From Aporrectodea caliginosa (taxonomy: Eukaryota; Annelida; Clitellata; Crassiclitellata; Lumbricidae), in the NCBI GenBank assembly GCA_020284085.1, contig JACEVL010000460.1, forward strand, positions 681,501 through 745,500: DNA of 64,000 nucleotides, written 5' to 3'. The notes under the pieces are model-generated. The model was not told where the DNA came from and made no database searches. It worked only from the letters and a program-made list of their open reading frames with translations. Below are positions 33,383-45,770 of this stretch, piece by piece (positions within the stretch are counted from its first letter, which is position 1; each line of letters starts with the position of its first letter). The position numbers and the translations under genes were made by a program.

Positions 33383-35565
33383 TAGGGTGGTGTTCAAAAA
33401 AATTATTTTTAGTAAATTGACGGGACAGCCCCAGGTTATGTTCTTTTTGATAAAGTTAGCTAGTGTGCAAAATATGATAAAGATATTCCATTATTTAGGT
33501 GTGCCACATAAGAGGTCAAGTTTTCCAAATTTTAGACAAGGATCGTAAGCACAATTGTGATAATATTAGAAACTTTTTCGTATTTTGTGTAAGATCAAGT
33601 AAACCTTAAATTGTTTTGCTTAAAAGTAGAATAATTAAAAAGTACTGGTGAGCATCAGTTCATTCTTATAAGTTTGATTAAATCATTAACACATGAAAAT
33701 ATTTATTGGTCCATTTTGTGACCGATGACTTTTTGGGGTCCGGAAACTTTTTGGATGCTGGGACACCACGTGGAGCAAGGCCTGCTTTTGACCTTCATTC
33801 TTGGTCAACATTTGATTTTATTCTGGTATCAATGCAGCTCCCGTTTCTGTCCTATCATTCACCACACTCAACCTATCTTCAGTCTGCTGACACTCCCACT
33901 AAATGCTGTTCTGTTTCCACGCATTACTATAACTGTCCTTCATTCGATCAAGAGCTGCTGCTACTTGCAGATTGATAATATTCTTTGGGCGAGGTCTTTT
34001 AGTCTTTAGGGTTTCTGCCTCATCGCCAGACTCAGAGTTTTCGACGCCGTCTATATAGCAGTTATCACTATCTGAAGCATCAGATTTAAATAACTCGGCA
34101 GCTGTCTTAATACCACTGGACCTGGACATTGGAGCAGTAGTAACAGATTGTCTCAATGTCTCTTGATAAACGCTGGCCTTAACTGCATCTTGTCTCTCTT
34201 CCGTTTTTCTTTTCTTCATCTTGTTTTTCAATTTGTTATCCACTTGTGCCATTGAACTTGACATCCTTCCATCTCTGAGCTGAGCCTGCAGAAGTGCTCT
34301 TTCCTCAGGATTTTATTTTTCACTTCCGTATCAGACTGTGAAATATTAAATGTTTTCTCTAATGACTCAACAAATCTTTACTCGTGACTTTCTGTGTTTC
34401 TCCACCTCTTCATGCTGCCTTTTATGAATTCCTCCTCTCATTGTAGATCTTCTCAAGCCTCCCGATTGCATGTTGCATTGTAGTCACAGGCAAGTGAGCT
34501 CTATTTTAAAAAGCTGCAACTGTTCCAATTGTGATGCGTGCACTTTCACCAACAGTTTGTCATTGACTTTTTACAAATGAAAAACCTGTCATGTCTGTTT
34601 TAATTAAAGCAGCCTTGCAATATTGATTGAATCATGTGTGAATCCAACAAAGAAAATTATTTTCAGTTTCAGATCTGGTAGAAGGTTTTGGACATGCCAA
34701 CCATTGAGGACCTCTGAGTAGGCTTCTTGAATGGCGCTGTATAAATTTTAGGAATAAATGAATCCTAGTCAGTTTCCAGTGAAAAGTACTGAAAAGTACT
34801 GAAAACAAGCAAGTCAATAAAGAGATTGGAAACACTGGATACATTCGGCTAGACTAAGTGTTGGGTATTGGTTATTTTAGAATTTTTCTTGCAAAAATAA
34901 GCTAAAAAAATTATTTAAATTTAAACTTGTACAGAGTTGCTAGTTATAATCTGATTTTCTACTATATTAATCATATGTTATGACCCTAAACCAAACCTTA
35001 GCCAGATATTAAATGTTTTTGAAAAACATCATTTCCTTTTGATATGAAGTACTTTTTCTGTATTACAAAATGCTGGATTATTTGAAATTGGTTATGGATA
35101 CTATGGAATATTGTGAGTAAATATAAACAAATAATAAAGCTTAGGAAAGCCTTTAATATACAGAAGTCCAAAAATTGTTTAAAAAATTTAAATGATTTAT
35201 TTACTCCTCAGCTCCAGTTTGTTCCAATTTATATATTTATTATTTAATCATTTATTTATAAAACCAGTCATCAGAGAATAAGGTATCCAACAATCCATGG
35301 TACATGGCACTCATCACATTATCACAATAAAAATAATAGGCTCTAGAAGTGTTTAACTTTCATCCAGCTCCTGAAAAAATAAGAAGTTGATTTTTATGTC
35401 TTCGATAACGCAATAATTTTATATGCAAAAGTTAAGTTGTGATGTGGCACCCCTAAATAATGGAATATTTAAAAAAAATTTGCACATGGGTTTCTACTAC
35501 CAATACGAACAGAACTGGGGGATGTGCCTGGCATTATAAAAAATACCTTTTTAACTGCCACCCTA
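33383..35565 (-). mobile_element. TIR transposon (hAT-like) with N-terminal transposase remnant
   Basis: Left end TAGGGTGGTGTTCAAAAA and inverted right end TTTTTAACTGCCACCCTA. The right flank is an (AT)n run, so no target duplication is readable. The minus-strand ORF 33899-34264 contains KNIINLQVAAALDRMKDSYS, which I associate with the N-terminal part of the same protein family whose later part lies in the 561-2952 element. A LINE-type tail (34690-34755) is nested inside. Confidence 0.55.
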
Positions 35566-35654
35566 TATATATATATATATATATATGAAATTTTTTAAAT
35601 CTAGTAACAATGAATGCCGTATAAGTAACTTCTGTATATATATATATATATATA
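35566..35654. repeat. (AT)n runs
   Basis: Two pure AT tracts, 35566-35586 and 35636-35654, bracketing about 50 bp. Confidence 0.95.
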
Positions 35655-35659
35655 TGTAT

Positions 35660-35872
35660 GTATGAGCACTTGTTATAGCGCCTCTTCAAGATTCCTACTC
35701 AGAGGCGCTCCCGACTACAGCGCGGACACTGAATCGGAGTTTCACGCCGAAGCGCATGAGCAATTGCGAGTGAAGGACTTGCCCAGAGTCCCAACGCGGC
35801 GGTTTGAGGTGGAGTCGAACCAGCAACCCTCCGCCTGCAAGGCACCGAACATACCCCTACACCACCGCGATG
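35660..35872 (-). mobile_element. tRNA-derived SINE, second copy
   Basis: The minus strand has the same head (GCGGTGGTGTAGGGGTATGT), B box GGTTCGACTCC, body and 3' end as the SINE at 22633-22912, but without the B-box duplication. Confidence 0.82.
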
Positions 35873-36099
35873 CAAAGACACATAGATGCGAGAAATGACC
35901 ATGTTTATGCTAAAATTCAGATATTAGACTCCCAAGATGCATGGGACTTAAAGTCTGGTAGGTTGTGAAGAAGCATGATATGACGGTTTGTACACTAAAC
36001 GTAAGTCTTTTAGTTTAAATAAAAATACATGACATGTACAATAAATTTGCACGTCAGGGAGAAGGGAAATCGGTCGCCCACCGAACCCATCAAACTTCG

Positions 36100-37290
36100 A
36101 AGCTTAGGAAAAACGTAACGCGTACTCATGTTTCGGCGATGTCGAGAAACCTAACAACTTTGCAATTTCGCAGAGTTTCTGAATTCATAAGTTTCGAAGT
36201 TTTACGTTTTCGCCAAGTATGTTCTTCAAATTTCATAAGTTGCTGGTTTCTCGACGGCATCGTTTTTCCTAAGCTTCGAAGTTTGATGGGATGGGCGGGT
36301 GTTTTAAGTTTTAAGTTCTCTACACGTTTGAAGTTTTCTAAGAGCTACAAGTTTCTAAGCATTGTAACTTTCACAAGTGTTATGTTTCTCAAGTTTTTGT
36401 AGTCATTCAGTCGCACAAATTCTCTAAAAATGCTTCATGTTTAAATATGAAACCTCTCTTTTAGCATAAATTGGATATGCATGAATCATCAGTCTACTGT
36501 TAGAACTACCGCCAATAACAGTTCAGTCACATGAATTCTGGAAAACAAATGTGGCATTATACACACTCTGCATGTGCACTTCAATCGAAGTCAAACTTAT
36601 TTTCATCAATTTATACAGGAACTCTCCATTTAGAACATTCGCACACGACAGTTCAACCAATTGAAATCTTCAAAAGTGCCTCTTTTCACATACTTTTTCA
36701 TGTACAGCGATTCTGAGAGTCTCTTAAGTCATGCTATACAAGTATTCTGTTACATTACATTACCTACATTTCAGTTAGAAACACTTCTTTTCCACACCTT
36801 GTTGTTTCACACTTCGCACATCTCTAGCTAAATGAAACATATTACCTGTTTCATCATTCAAATGTTGCAAAATTTAGTATTGTACACAGTTTTCTGCAAA
36901 CTACAATCATATGTGCCTAAGTTTTAGGTTTCTCAAGTTGTATGTTTCTAATAGTTGTAAGTTTATCAAGTCTTAGGTTTCTCAATTTTGGCAAAGACTG
37001 CAAGTTTCACAAAGTTTAAACTTTCTAAAGATTCAAATTTTCTAAGAGTTTTCGGTTTCTCAAGTTTACAGCTTAGGAAGTTCTCAGATTAGCAAATTTT
37101 AAGTTTCTCAAGTTGTATGTTTATCCAATTGTATGTTTCTCAAGTTGTAAGGTTTGTCAAGTTGTACGTTTCTCAAGTTGTAAGTTTCTAAAGTCTTATG
37201 TTTCGCAAAGATTGCAAGTTTCATAAAGTTTTAAGTTTCTACAGTTGTAACTTTTCCAATTCCAAGCAACGCAATACTCTAAGAGTTGCA
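36100..37290. repeat. Degenerate GTTTCTCAAGTT-type tandem array
   Basis: Short units around AAGTTTCTCAAGTTGTATGT recur with variable spacing, mixed with AT-rich spacers. No coding signal. Confidence 0.7.
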
Positions 37291-37499
37291 ATTTTGCCAT
37301 GAAAGTCGACGTCTCATGAATCTAAGAGTTTTAAGTTGATTATACAAGGCTCCATTTCATACGGCTTCGTTACATAGAAGACGTAAGTTTCTCTTATCCA
37401 TGTGTCTTTGCAATTTAAGAGTCATAGTTCTAGAGTACCCGCTGCCATTCTACACATCGTATGTGAACTATACAACCACTCATTCCATCCAACATTGTC

Positions 37500-38870
37500 A
37501 CCTATCCATTGTAATTTTATCATGTAAGTTGACCTCTCATGCATCTTTGTAATCTAAAAGTCTTACCCCATGCATTTAAACAATCTAAGTGTGGTAATTT
37601 TAGTATACGCATAGCCATTCTTTGCATCATGGCAATGTAAGAGACTCAATTTCATCATATACATAGTCATTCTCTACATCTTAGCAATCTAAAATTTGAA
37701 CTATACAAACACTCATTCCATCTATCATCATAATCTAAAAGTTGCAAATTTACCATGCACCTCACCATTTAGTGCATCTTTTCAGCCTAAAAGTCTTATG
37801 TTTAGTGTATAAGTCTTCATTTCACACATCTTCACAACATAAAAACTGCAAGTTCCATGCGTCTTATCAATCAAAGAGTCGCAATGTTTCATACATGCTG
37901 CAATTCTATGCAGCTTAGCATTCGAAGGGTTGTAAATTTTATCTTACGTACAGCAATTATTTATGTCTTATCAGTCGGAGTATTAATTTCGGCATACATA
38001 CGGCAATTCTACTGCATCTTAGAATTTGAATAGTGGTGATTTTAGCATAAATATCGCAATTCTTTGAGCCTTAGCTTTCGACGAATTGTGATATTAGCAT
38101 ACGTACAGAAATTCTATGCGTCTGAGCGGTCGAAGAGCCGTAATTTTGACAATTCTATGCATCTTAGCATTTGAAGCGTCGTAATTTTTACATGTAGGCC
38201 TACACTGCAATTCTTTGCGTCTTAGCATTCGAAGAGTCGTAATTTATACCAATACACTGCAATTCTTTGCGTCTTAGCGTTCGAAGAATCGAATTTTAGC
38301 ATATGTACTGCAATTCTATGTGTTTGAGTAGTTGAAGAGTCGTAATTTTAGAAATTCTATGCATCTTAGCATTCGAAGAGTTTTAGCATACATACTGCAA
38401 TTCTTTGAGTCTTAACATTCGAAGAATTGTAATTTTAACATACATACTGCAATAATTCTTTGCGCTTTAGTATTCAAAGTGTTGTAATTGTCGCATGCGT
38501 ACGGCAATTCTATGTGAATGAGTGGTTGAAGAGTCGTAATTTTAGCAACTCTATGCCTCTTAGCATTCGAAGAATTGTACTTGTGGCATACCCATTGCAA
38601 TTCTATGCGCCTTAGCATGCGAAGATTTGTAATTTTAACATACATATGCCAATTCTTTGCGTCTTAGCATTCGAAGAATTACAATATTGGCATACACATT
38701 GTAATTCTTTTCATCTGAGTGGTCGAAGAGTCATAATTTTAGCAATGCTATGCATCTTAGCATTCGAAGAGTGGTAATTGCTGCATACACACCACAATTC
38801 TTTGCGTCTTAGCCATTCGAAAAATGGTAAAATTAGCATACTTGCTGCCATTCTACACGTCTTAGCAAGC
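37500..38870. repeat. Degenerate 50-70-bp satellite array
   Basis: Units contain TTCTTTGCGTCTTAGCATTC, then GAAGAATTGTAATTTTA and CATACATACTGCAA. About 15-20 diverged copies, older at the 5' side. Confidence 0.8.
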
Positions 38871-39044
38871 TGAAATTTGTATGTGATCTATACAAACAAT
38901 GATCCCAGCCATCGTTGTAACTTAACAGTTGCAATGTAACCGTTCTAGTTGATCTCTCATGCTTCTTGGCAGCCTACAAACCACATCATATGTATCTTAA
39001 CATTCTATGCATCAAAGCAAACCAAGAGAGTTGCAATTTTAGTA

Positions 39045-39490
39045 CATATACTAGGATACCATTGCACAAATACACAAACTATACAATCATGCATATGCAT
39101 ATCTACAAATACATACAAACATGCATACAAATACTCAAACACAAACACACAAGCACACAAACTTACACATCCATAGACATCCACATACAAACACGCACAA
39201 ACCTGCACACAAACACTTGCACAAATACACAAACACATACATGCATACACACCACTACATATAATCATGCCCAAAAGAACTTCCACAAATACATAAACAC
39301 AAATATACAAACACTTAAACATACACATGCTTACACACACACATCCATATACAGAAACACAAATGTCAAACACCTACACAAACACATATACATATACAAA
39401 TACACAAAAACAAGCACAAGCATGCAAACATACACAACATACGCGCACATATAAACACACATACCACAAACATCCACTTACACAAATTCA
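39045..39490. repeat. ACAAACACA/TACA simple-sequence tract
   Basis: Imperfect ACAAACAC/ACATAC repeats over about 450 bp. The long ORFs across it are compositional. Confidence 0.9.
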
Positions 39491-39726
39491 TACACCAGTC
39501 TGCTATGAATATGCTAATAATACCCTATACATGGTTCGATAAGGGCCAATATGATTCGTCTAATGAACATATAGTGTGCACCAATAAGAGCGCAACTTTA
39601 ACGTGTATTAAAATAACAGCTTACCTCTGCCTCTCTCTCCCTCTCTTCCACCGTCCCTCGTGCTCTTTCTCCATGTTCTTCCTTTTTACATCAATTTTGT
39701 TTGATATTTGAGAATTGTGCACTTTC

Positions 39727-39728
<2 letters not shown>

Positions 39729-39810
<82 letters not shown>
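39729..39810. repeat. (TAA)n microsatellite
   Basis: About 27 uninterrupted TAA units. Confidence 0.99.
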
Positions 39811-39812
<2 letters not shown>

Positions 39813-39834
39813 TCTCGCATTTTATATGGAAAGA

Positions 39835-40205
39835 TGGTTGATTATATAATTAGTCGCACAAGAGTGCAACTTTAACGTATATTAAAATATTAAATGGCAT
39901 TTATTTGAAATAATAATTAAAATAATAGCCATGTTGCTGTAATATGTGCTCTACCAATAGGCCTAGGATTCGTCTAATGAAGAAATAACCGCACTAAAAA
40001 GAGTGCAACTTTAAAATATATTAAAATATTAAATGGTATTTATTTGAAATATAATTAAAATAATAAATACGTTGCTGTAAGATGTGCTTCTACCTGTAGG
40101 ATTCGTCTATTGAAGAAATAGCCTGCACTACAAAGAGTGCAACTTTAAAATATATTAAAATATTAAATGTTATTTATTTGAAATATAATTAAAATATAAT
40201 TACTG
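39835..40205. repeat. 133-bp tandem repeat, about 3 copies
   Basis: GAGTGCAACTTTAA then TATATTAAAATATTAAATGG recurs at a spacing of about 133 bp. A further partial copy lies at 39552-39625, on the other side of the (TAA)n. Confidence 0.85.
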
Positions 40206-40395
40206 AGGTAGAAAATAGATGACTCACTGAGGTAGAAACGGCTTGACTCATTGGGATAGAAACGGCATGGCTCATTGGGGTAGAAACGGAGGTATACCTG
40301 TGGGGTAGAAACGGTGGTATGCCTGTGGGGTAGAATCGGTAGTATACCCGTGGGGTAGAATCGGTAGTATACACGTGGGGTAGAATCGGCATGAC
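40200..40395. repeat. 25-bp minisatellite, about 7 copies
   Basis: Unit GTATACCCGTGGGGTAGAAT + CGGTA with sequence drift toward the 5' side. Confidence 0.88.
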
Positions 40396-40434
40396 GTCAC
40401 TGGTATGGTGACTGCTGTATACAACCTACTCTCT

Positions 40435-41712
40435 CCTCTCACCAGATCTCCTATCCTCTAGCCAGATCCCCTCTGCTCGAACTAAATCTACTATCCACTC
40501 ATCAGATCTCCAATCCTTCACCAGATTTCCTATCCTCTAGCCAGATCCCCTCCTCTCACTAAGTCTACTATCCACTCATCAGATCTCCAATCCTCTCACC
40601 AGATTTCCTATCCTCTAGCCAGATTTCTATCGTCTCACCAGATCTCACCCTATCTTCTCGCCAGATCTCCTAACCTCTCACCAGATTTCCTATCCTCTCA
40701 CCAGACCTCTCCTCTGACCAGATCTTACTCAACTCACCAGATCTCTCTCACCAAGTCATCCTTCTTCTCGCCAGATCTCTTTATGCTCTCACAAGATCTA
40801 CTACCCTCTCACCTGACTCTCCTATCTCTCTCTTCATATCTCCCTCTCACCAGCTCTTCTTTCTCCCACTAGAAATCCTCTTCCACTCACCAGATCTCCT
40901 CTTCTCTCACCAAATCTGTTCTCCTCTAATCAGATCTCCTCCCACAAAATCCCCTCTCCTCTAACCAGATCTCCGCTTCTCTCACCAAGTCATCCTTCTC
41001 GCCAGATCTCCTATCCTCTCACTTGATCTCTCCTCTCACCAGATCTCCTCTTATCTCACCAGATCTGATCTCCTCTCGCCAGATCACCTATCCTCTCACC
41101 AAGATCTCCTCTTCTCTCCCCAGATCTTCTTTCCCATCGCCAAATGTTCTCTTCTCTCTCGCCAGATCTCCAATTCTCTCGCCAGATCTCCTATCCTCTC
41201 ACCTGATCTCCTCTCCTCTCACCAGATATACTATCCTCTGACCAGATCTTCTTTCCTCTTACCAGATCTCCTATCCTCTCACCAGATCTCCTCTTCTCTC
41301 CCAGATCTTCTTTCCCATCGCCAAATGTTCTCTCCTCTCGATCTCCTACTCCTCTCGCCAGATCTCCTATCCTCTCACCTGATCTCCTCTCCTCTCACCA
41401 GATATACTATCCTCTGACCAGATCTTCTTCCTCTTACCAGATCTCCTATCCTCTCACCAGATCTCCTCTTCTCTCCCATATCTTCTTTCCCATCGCCAAA
41501 TGTTCTCTCCTCTCGCCAGATCTCGTATCCTCTCACCTGATCTCCTCTCCTCTCACCAGAGCTCCTCTACTCCCATCTGATCTTCTCCTCTGACCAGATC
41601 TTTTTTCCTCTAACCAGATCTCCTCTCCTCTCACCAGATCTCCTCTCTTCTCTCACCAGATCTCCTATCCTCTCACCTGATCTCTCCTCCTAACCAGATC
41701 TCCTATCTTCTC
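40435..41712. repeat. CACCAGATCTCCT satellite, about 1.3 kb
   Basis: A degenerate array of a roughly 20-bp unit, CTCTCACCAGATCTCCTATC, with local higher-order duplications (for example 41102-41330 is partly repeated at 41281-41530). Strongly pyrimidine-rich on the + strand. Confidence 0.93.
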
Positions 41713-42105
41713 ACATTTGATTACGGTACGTAATTAGCTTTGATCTATAATATTATTGAATAAAAAACAAAAAATGCGTAGCCTGACATGCAAGTACTAA
41801 TACAGGGGTCAGATTGACCCCTCGGTGCTTAAAGGTAGTACAGCAAAAATCTCAGAAATTGTGAATCCCAGGAGTTCAAATATTGGCAAAGGGTGTACCC
41901 TACGAAGTTAGGAGAAGTCATGAAATTACAGGACCGGGGCTATATCTGGTGCCGAGGTGCGTTCCGCTAAAAACCAAAAGGGGTCAGATTGACCCCTTCG
42001 GTGCTTCTAGTGTTAAAGCGTGTAGCATGCAGTAAATAACTGTCATAAAATAAAATATTTCTAACGCAACATGTCGTAATTGCTGCAAATATCTTTTCTG
42101 TTAAG
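41713..42105 (+). other. Upstream region of gene C
   Basis: GGGGTCAGATTGACCCC palindrome occurs at about 41814 and 41976, each followed by TCGGTGCTT. The last 50 bases (GTCGTAATTGCTGCAAATA...) match the sequence before gene B's start exon, marking the duplicated unit. No promoter could be placed. Confidence 0.5.
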
Positions 42106-42218
42106 GATGGATACTGAACAAGCAAACACAAATCCATCTCGTGAAAAATTAGTTCTGCTCTGGAATTCGGTTCGACGCATCGTAACTGATCTAGATGTCG
42201 AAGGTTCAAAGCTCACAG
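42106..42218 (+). CDS. Gene C: start exon
   Basis: Follows CTTTTCTGTTAAG. ATG at 42107; MDTEQANTNPSREKLVLLWN then SVRRIVTDLDVEGSKLT; donor CACAG|GTATTT, phase 1. 112 coding nt, as in gene B, which supports this ATG. Confidence 0.8.
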
Positions 42219-42819
42219 GTATTTCATGATTCAGCAACGTTCACTAAATTCAGGTTATAACTGATGTACACGTTCATAGGTAAACTAATGTCGGAAGGAA
42301 AAAATAGTAGCCACATTAGTTTCCACATTTTGTTGGCCCGTAATAAACTAATAACAAGCAAAGCTTCTAACTTCTAAGTACCGGAGACGCCTTTCTTGTT
42401 CGCTGATTTTTGAGCGGAGCTACATAAATGTTCGATTAAAATAACAATTATAATTACAACCTCTCATCAATATTAGCCTAACTTCTGGTCGCTCTGAACT
42501 ATTGGAATTCCATCTAAATTCTCCGACCGATTTTGATATTTGACAACTATTTCACAAGCCAACAGCATCTAACGCCTGAGGTGTTGTGATATCGGCGCAG
42601 GAAGTCGATAGGTAGAAACTTGGGGCATTTATTTAGGGCTGGTCAAATGCCTCTTTTCGATGCCTCAAGACCACTTTCTTTCTTCTGGGTCTCTCGCACT
42701 GGGAGCGCCTCTGATTGGTGTGCACTGCGAGAGGCGCCATATAAATTGATAGATACAATACAATAGCAAGGTCAACGCTGGAATGAGAAGGGAACGAAAA
42801 GCAGTCGTTGTTTTTATGC

Positions 42820-43500
42820 ATCTGACGTGTTGAAGATTTCTTATTATCCTTGGCTGGGAGGGCAATTGGGTAGGGCCTGAGTCGCAGATTGTATCGCCTC
42901 TCCTGTCTCTATGGCACATTCGACGTAGAACGTGTTTAGGTTCGTTTATTATGGCCTTCAACAGCTCGTCGTCAGCTCGGTTAGCCAAGCTTACAACTGT
43001 CGGTGCCTCCTGCGGCAGAAACCCAGCAGCTTAAGTTCCTGAGTGAAGCGTTCCAGGCGATCACGATCTCCTCCACTCAGAATCAAAAAGCAACCGACTG
43101 AATTGACCAGGATCTACAGTTTTGCTATTGCGATAAACATGCTCCAGGCTGAGGATTGTAGGAGGACTTTATTTTCCACAGTAGTAGTCTGTGACCAGAT
43201 ATAAGACCAGCGTCACTGACCTGTATCTCGCAAACAGCTGTCCTATCGTCAGAAGCAAGGACATCAAGGACGTTATTTCCTCGAGTCAGTAAGTACATCG
43301 TTAAATTGACGAAGGCCGTAGGTGGAGAAGATATCCGTTACTTCGTCGTTGACATGACCATAAGACCCAGGTCATTTCAGATCGCTGCACAAGAGGTCTT
43401 CCGACAGCCTAGACGTAGATGGACGAGATAAGAGTCGCAAGGTCGTTGGGCCGGAGGACGGTAGATGTTGGCGGCAGTGATGGGTGATGACGAACATCCG
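42820..43500 (-). mobile_element. Decayed LINE fragment
   Basis: Broken minus-strand frames contain DLEHVYRNSKTVDPGQFSRL-like peptide and RHHPSLPPT.TVLRPNDLAT-like peptide, typical of the inter-domain part of L2/CR1 ORF2. Assignment is from general appearance only. Confidence 0.4.
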
Positions 43501-43509
43501 AGTCAAACC

Positions 43510-44386
43510 CAGTGATATTTTACTTCTCAAAATAATTCCTAATTCAGTTTTAATTCAGTTCTGTGTCCTTGAATTTTACTTCTAATTCTAATTTTACTTC
43601 GCAAATAATTTTACTTATCATTCCTATTTTCGTTCTCAATTAATTTTACTTCTTATTTTAGTTTTCCAAATAATTATTAATTTCAGTGCAGTAAAAAGTA
43701 TTTTAATGTTACTACATGCACGTATAAGATATCTTTGTTCAATTTCAAGAACACTCTCATTTCCAGAGATTTTTTCATGCGATTTCTTCGTCCATCAGTC
43801 AAGATTACACATTAAAAAATTCTTTCCACAAAGGCCTGTGAGGCTGGAGCCGACAAAAGATCCTCTGCAATGGTGCAATTTTGCTGTACGAAGTTCGCCT
43901 TTCCTTCCAGAAAACAAGAGGATTCCTTGTATCTCCCTTATGTCTACCAAATAACGATCCAACTGAGTTGTTACACAGTCTTGGTTGCTGTTGCTGCTGG
44001 ACAATGCTGATGTTGTTTGTGACTTTAGTTTCAGGTTGAGAAATTAAATTTCTGCAGTGCAGGTGAAACTGTGCTTTGACGTTTCCAAGTAGGCTAATCT
44101 TCTATTTTCGGGACCTACAGCGACGCTGGCATATCTGGTGCATTGTTAGACTTATGTTTCACCCTTTGCTTCATCTCAACTTAAGGGCCACAAGAAGTAA
44201 AATGATTTTACTTCTGAAAATAATTCCTAATTTCATTCATAATTTTAGTTCTGCAAATAATTCATAATTTAATTCCTAATTTCGTTTTTGAAGCCAAAAT
44301 AATTCCTACTTTTACTTCTAATTTTCGTTAACGAAATCCTTTATTTTTACTTCTAATTTTAGTTTTCGTTAACGAAAATATCACTG
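43510..44386 (-). mobile_element. Internally deleted hAT transposon, 877 bp
   Basis: CAGTGATATTTT / AAAATATCACTG ends, flanked by a perfect 8-bp duplication GTCAAACC (43502-43509, 44387-44394). The minus strand, 43990-43700, encodes the tail of a hAT transposase in two frames: NPLVFWKERRTSYSKIAP and then SAPASQAFVERIF, with RRNRMKKSLEMRVFLKLN following. These are the C-terminal dimerisation-region motifs of hAT transposases. A frameshift separates the pieces. Confidence 0.85.
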
Positions 44387-44400
44387 GTCAAACCAGCTGA

Positions 44401-45056
44401 ACTTCACATCAATCAATCAATCAATCAAAACACTTTTATTGAAGCCAAGTCAAAACACATAACATTTCAACATAAAATATCAGGATTGGCCGCAAGAGGT
44501 GTCCCAAAAGGGAGCAAGATCCCGCTAACTAGGGACACTTAGAACAACATTTCAGAAATCTGAATTAGCTAAATCATTGATAAACAGTGCAACATCAAGT
44601 TTCGTACAGCAATGCAACTAGTATAGTACACACGAGGGAAACCAAAGCGAGTTTGCTTGGGGATGACCCTTAATGTCTAATGAGGATGTAGACTATAGCG
44701 AGACAGCCACCAGTTTTGGAGCCATTCCACTGCGGTAGACGTGGAGAACAGAGAAACCTTCCGGAGCAATGTCTCTCTTCATGCAGTCAATTATGTCGGC
44801 CCAGATCCATGTTTCAAACAGTGCTACGATGTTCAGCTTTTCGTATTTTATCATTTCGCATATGATGGCAGATTGACGGATAGCTGACCGAATTCTGAAA
44901 CTGCCAAAAGCAGTGGACCTTGGTCTCGATGTCAGCTTCTTTGTATGGGCCAAGGTTGCTTTTGACATCGACCGACAAGAGCAATGGAAGAGCGATGACT
45001 GCAGAGAGTACGTAATGCCAACGCCGAGATCGAAAAGCCCGCCCATTTGTGGCCAT
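44401..45056 (-). mobile_element. LINE with internal deletion; degenerate 2A-like motif
   Basis: The minus strand starts with MATNGRAFRSRRWHYVLSAV, a hydrophobic run and VDVKSNLGP (44946-44972). It continues in the next frame as an endonuclease N-terminus (IVALFETWIWADIIDCMKRD). It then jumps to a 3' end (GCGGGATCTTGCTCCCTTTT) and a (TTGA)n tail at 44401-44430. Endonuclease catalytic core and RT are missing. Confidence 0.75.
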
Positions 45057-45485
45057 AGGGATCCAGTGACGTGACGCTCTGAGGTAACTTGTTAAGAAAA
45101 CGGTTGCAGACTACATTTATGTGACGTCCAACATATCAGCAGGCTGTTTCCAGAATACAGTAGCACCATCTCTGCTCTACTTATACGGGAAAGTTCATAT
45201 ATTGATGGCAATCGACATTCCGGAAAGACGATAACTCTTCGAACACGGTGTTTTTCTCAACAAGCAATTTGATTGTACACCGGACACTTTTCTTGATACC
45301 GGTCGCACAACGTTTGCAGCTGATAAGAGAGATGTATAATAATTAAGTTAGCGTGAGGAAAACAATAAACTTAGAGAAAGTACTTAGGTCATCTCTTCTG
45401 AACCTTTTCAAAACCCATTCACCCTTTTTGTTGACATAATTAATGGAGGACCAGTGGCCACTAAGATACTGTTCGTTTGTTATAG

Positions 45486-45770
45486 AGGACCACAAAAATC
45501 ACATCCGACGTTACTACAGTCAGCTGCTCTGCAACCTAAATGTTCCGGATGTAGTGACACAGATGTTTAAAAGTGGAAAGTTAACCGCAAAAGAACATGA
45601 ACATCTTCGACACTTTCGCTCTACTCCAATTAGAGCCAGCGAAGAGCTGCTGAATATCATTATTATAAACTCTCGAGATGTATACGAGTGTTTTCTTGAA
45701 GCTCTAAAGAAAACGAAACAACATAACGTATATCAGATGCTGACTTCTAATGGAGAAAGTGGATGCATAA
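45486..45770 (+). CDS. Gene C: CARD-1 exon
   Basis: Acceptor TTTGTTATAG|AG, donor GCATAA|GTAAGT, 285 nt, phase 1-1, open. Peptide EDHKNHIRRYYSQLLCNLNV ... SGKLTAKEHEHLRHF ... SRDVYECFLEALKKTKQHNV. Over 85% of codons agree by eye with gene B. All CARD helix signatures are retained. Confidence 0.86.

Larger units (their letters stand above)
42219..45485 (+). other. Gene C intron 1
   Basis: Holds two LINE 3' tails on the + strand (42386-42450; 42640-42765), decayed minus-strand LINE endonuclease-like sequence (about 42820-43500), an internally deleted hAT element (43510-44386) and a minus-strand LINE (44401-45056). 45060-45485 is unassigned. Confidence 0.6.

Noticed and set aside
38949..39542. 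Overlapping ORFs rich in T, H, Y and C
   Set aside because: They are translations of ACAAACACA/TACA simple sequence.
41814..41993. piggyBac-like element bounded by GGGGTCAGATTGACCCC
   Set aside because: The two copies are in direct, not inverted, orientation and no TTAA pair is seen.
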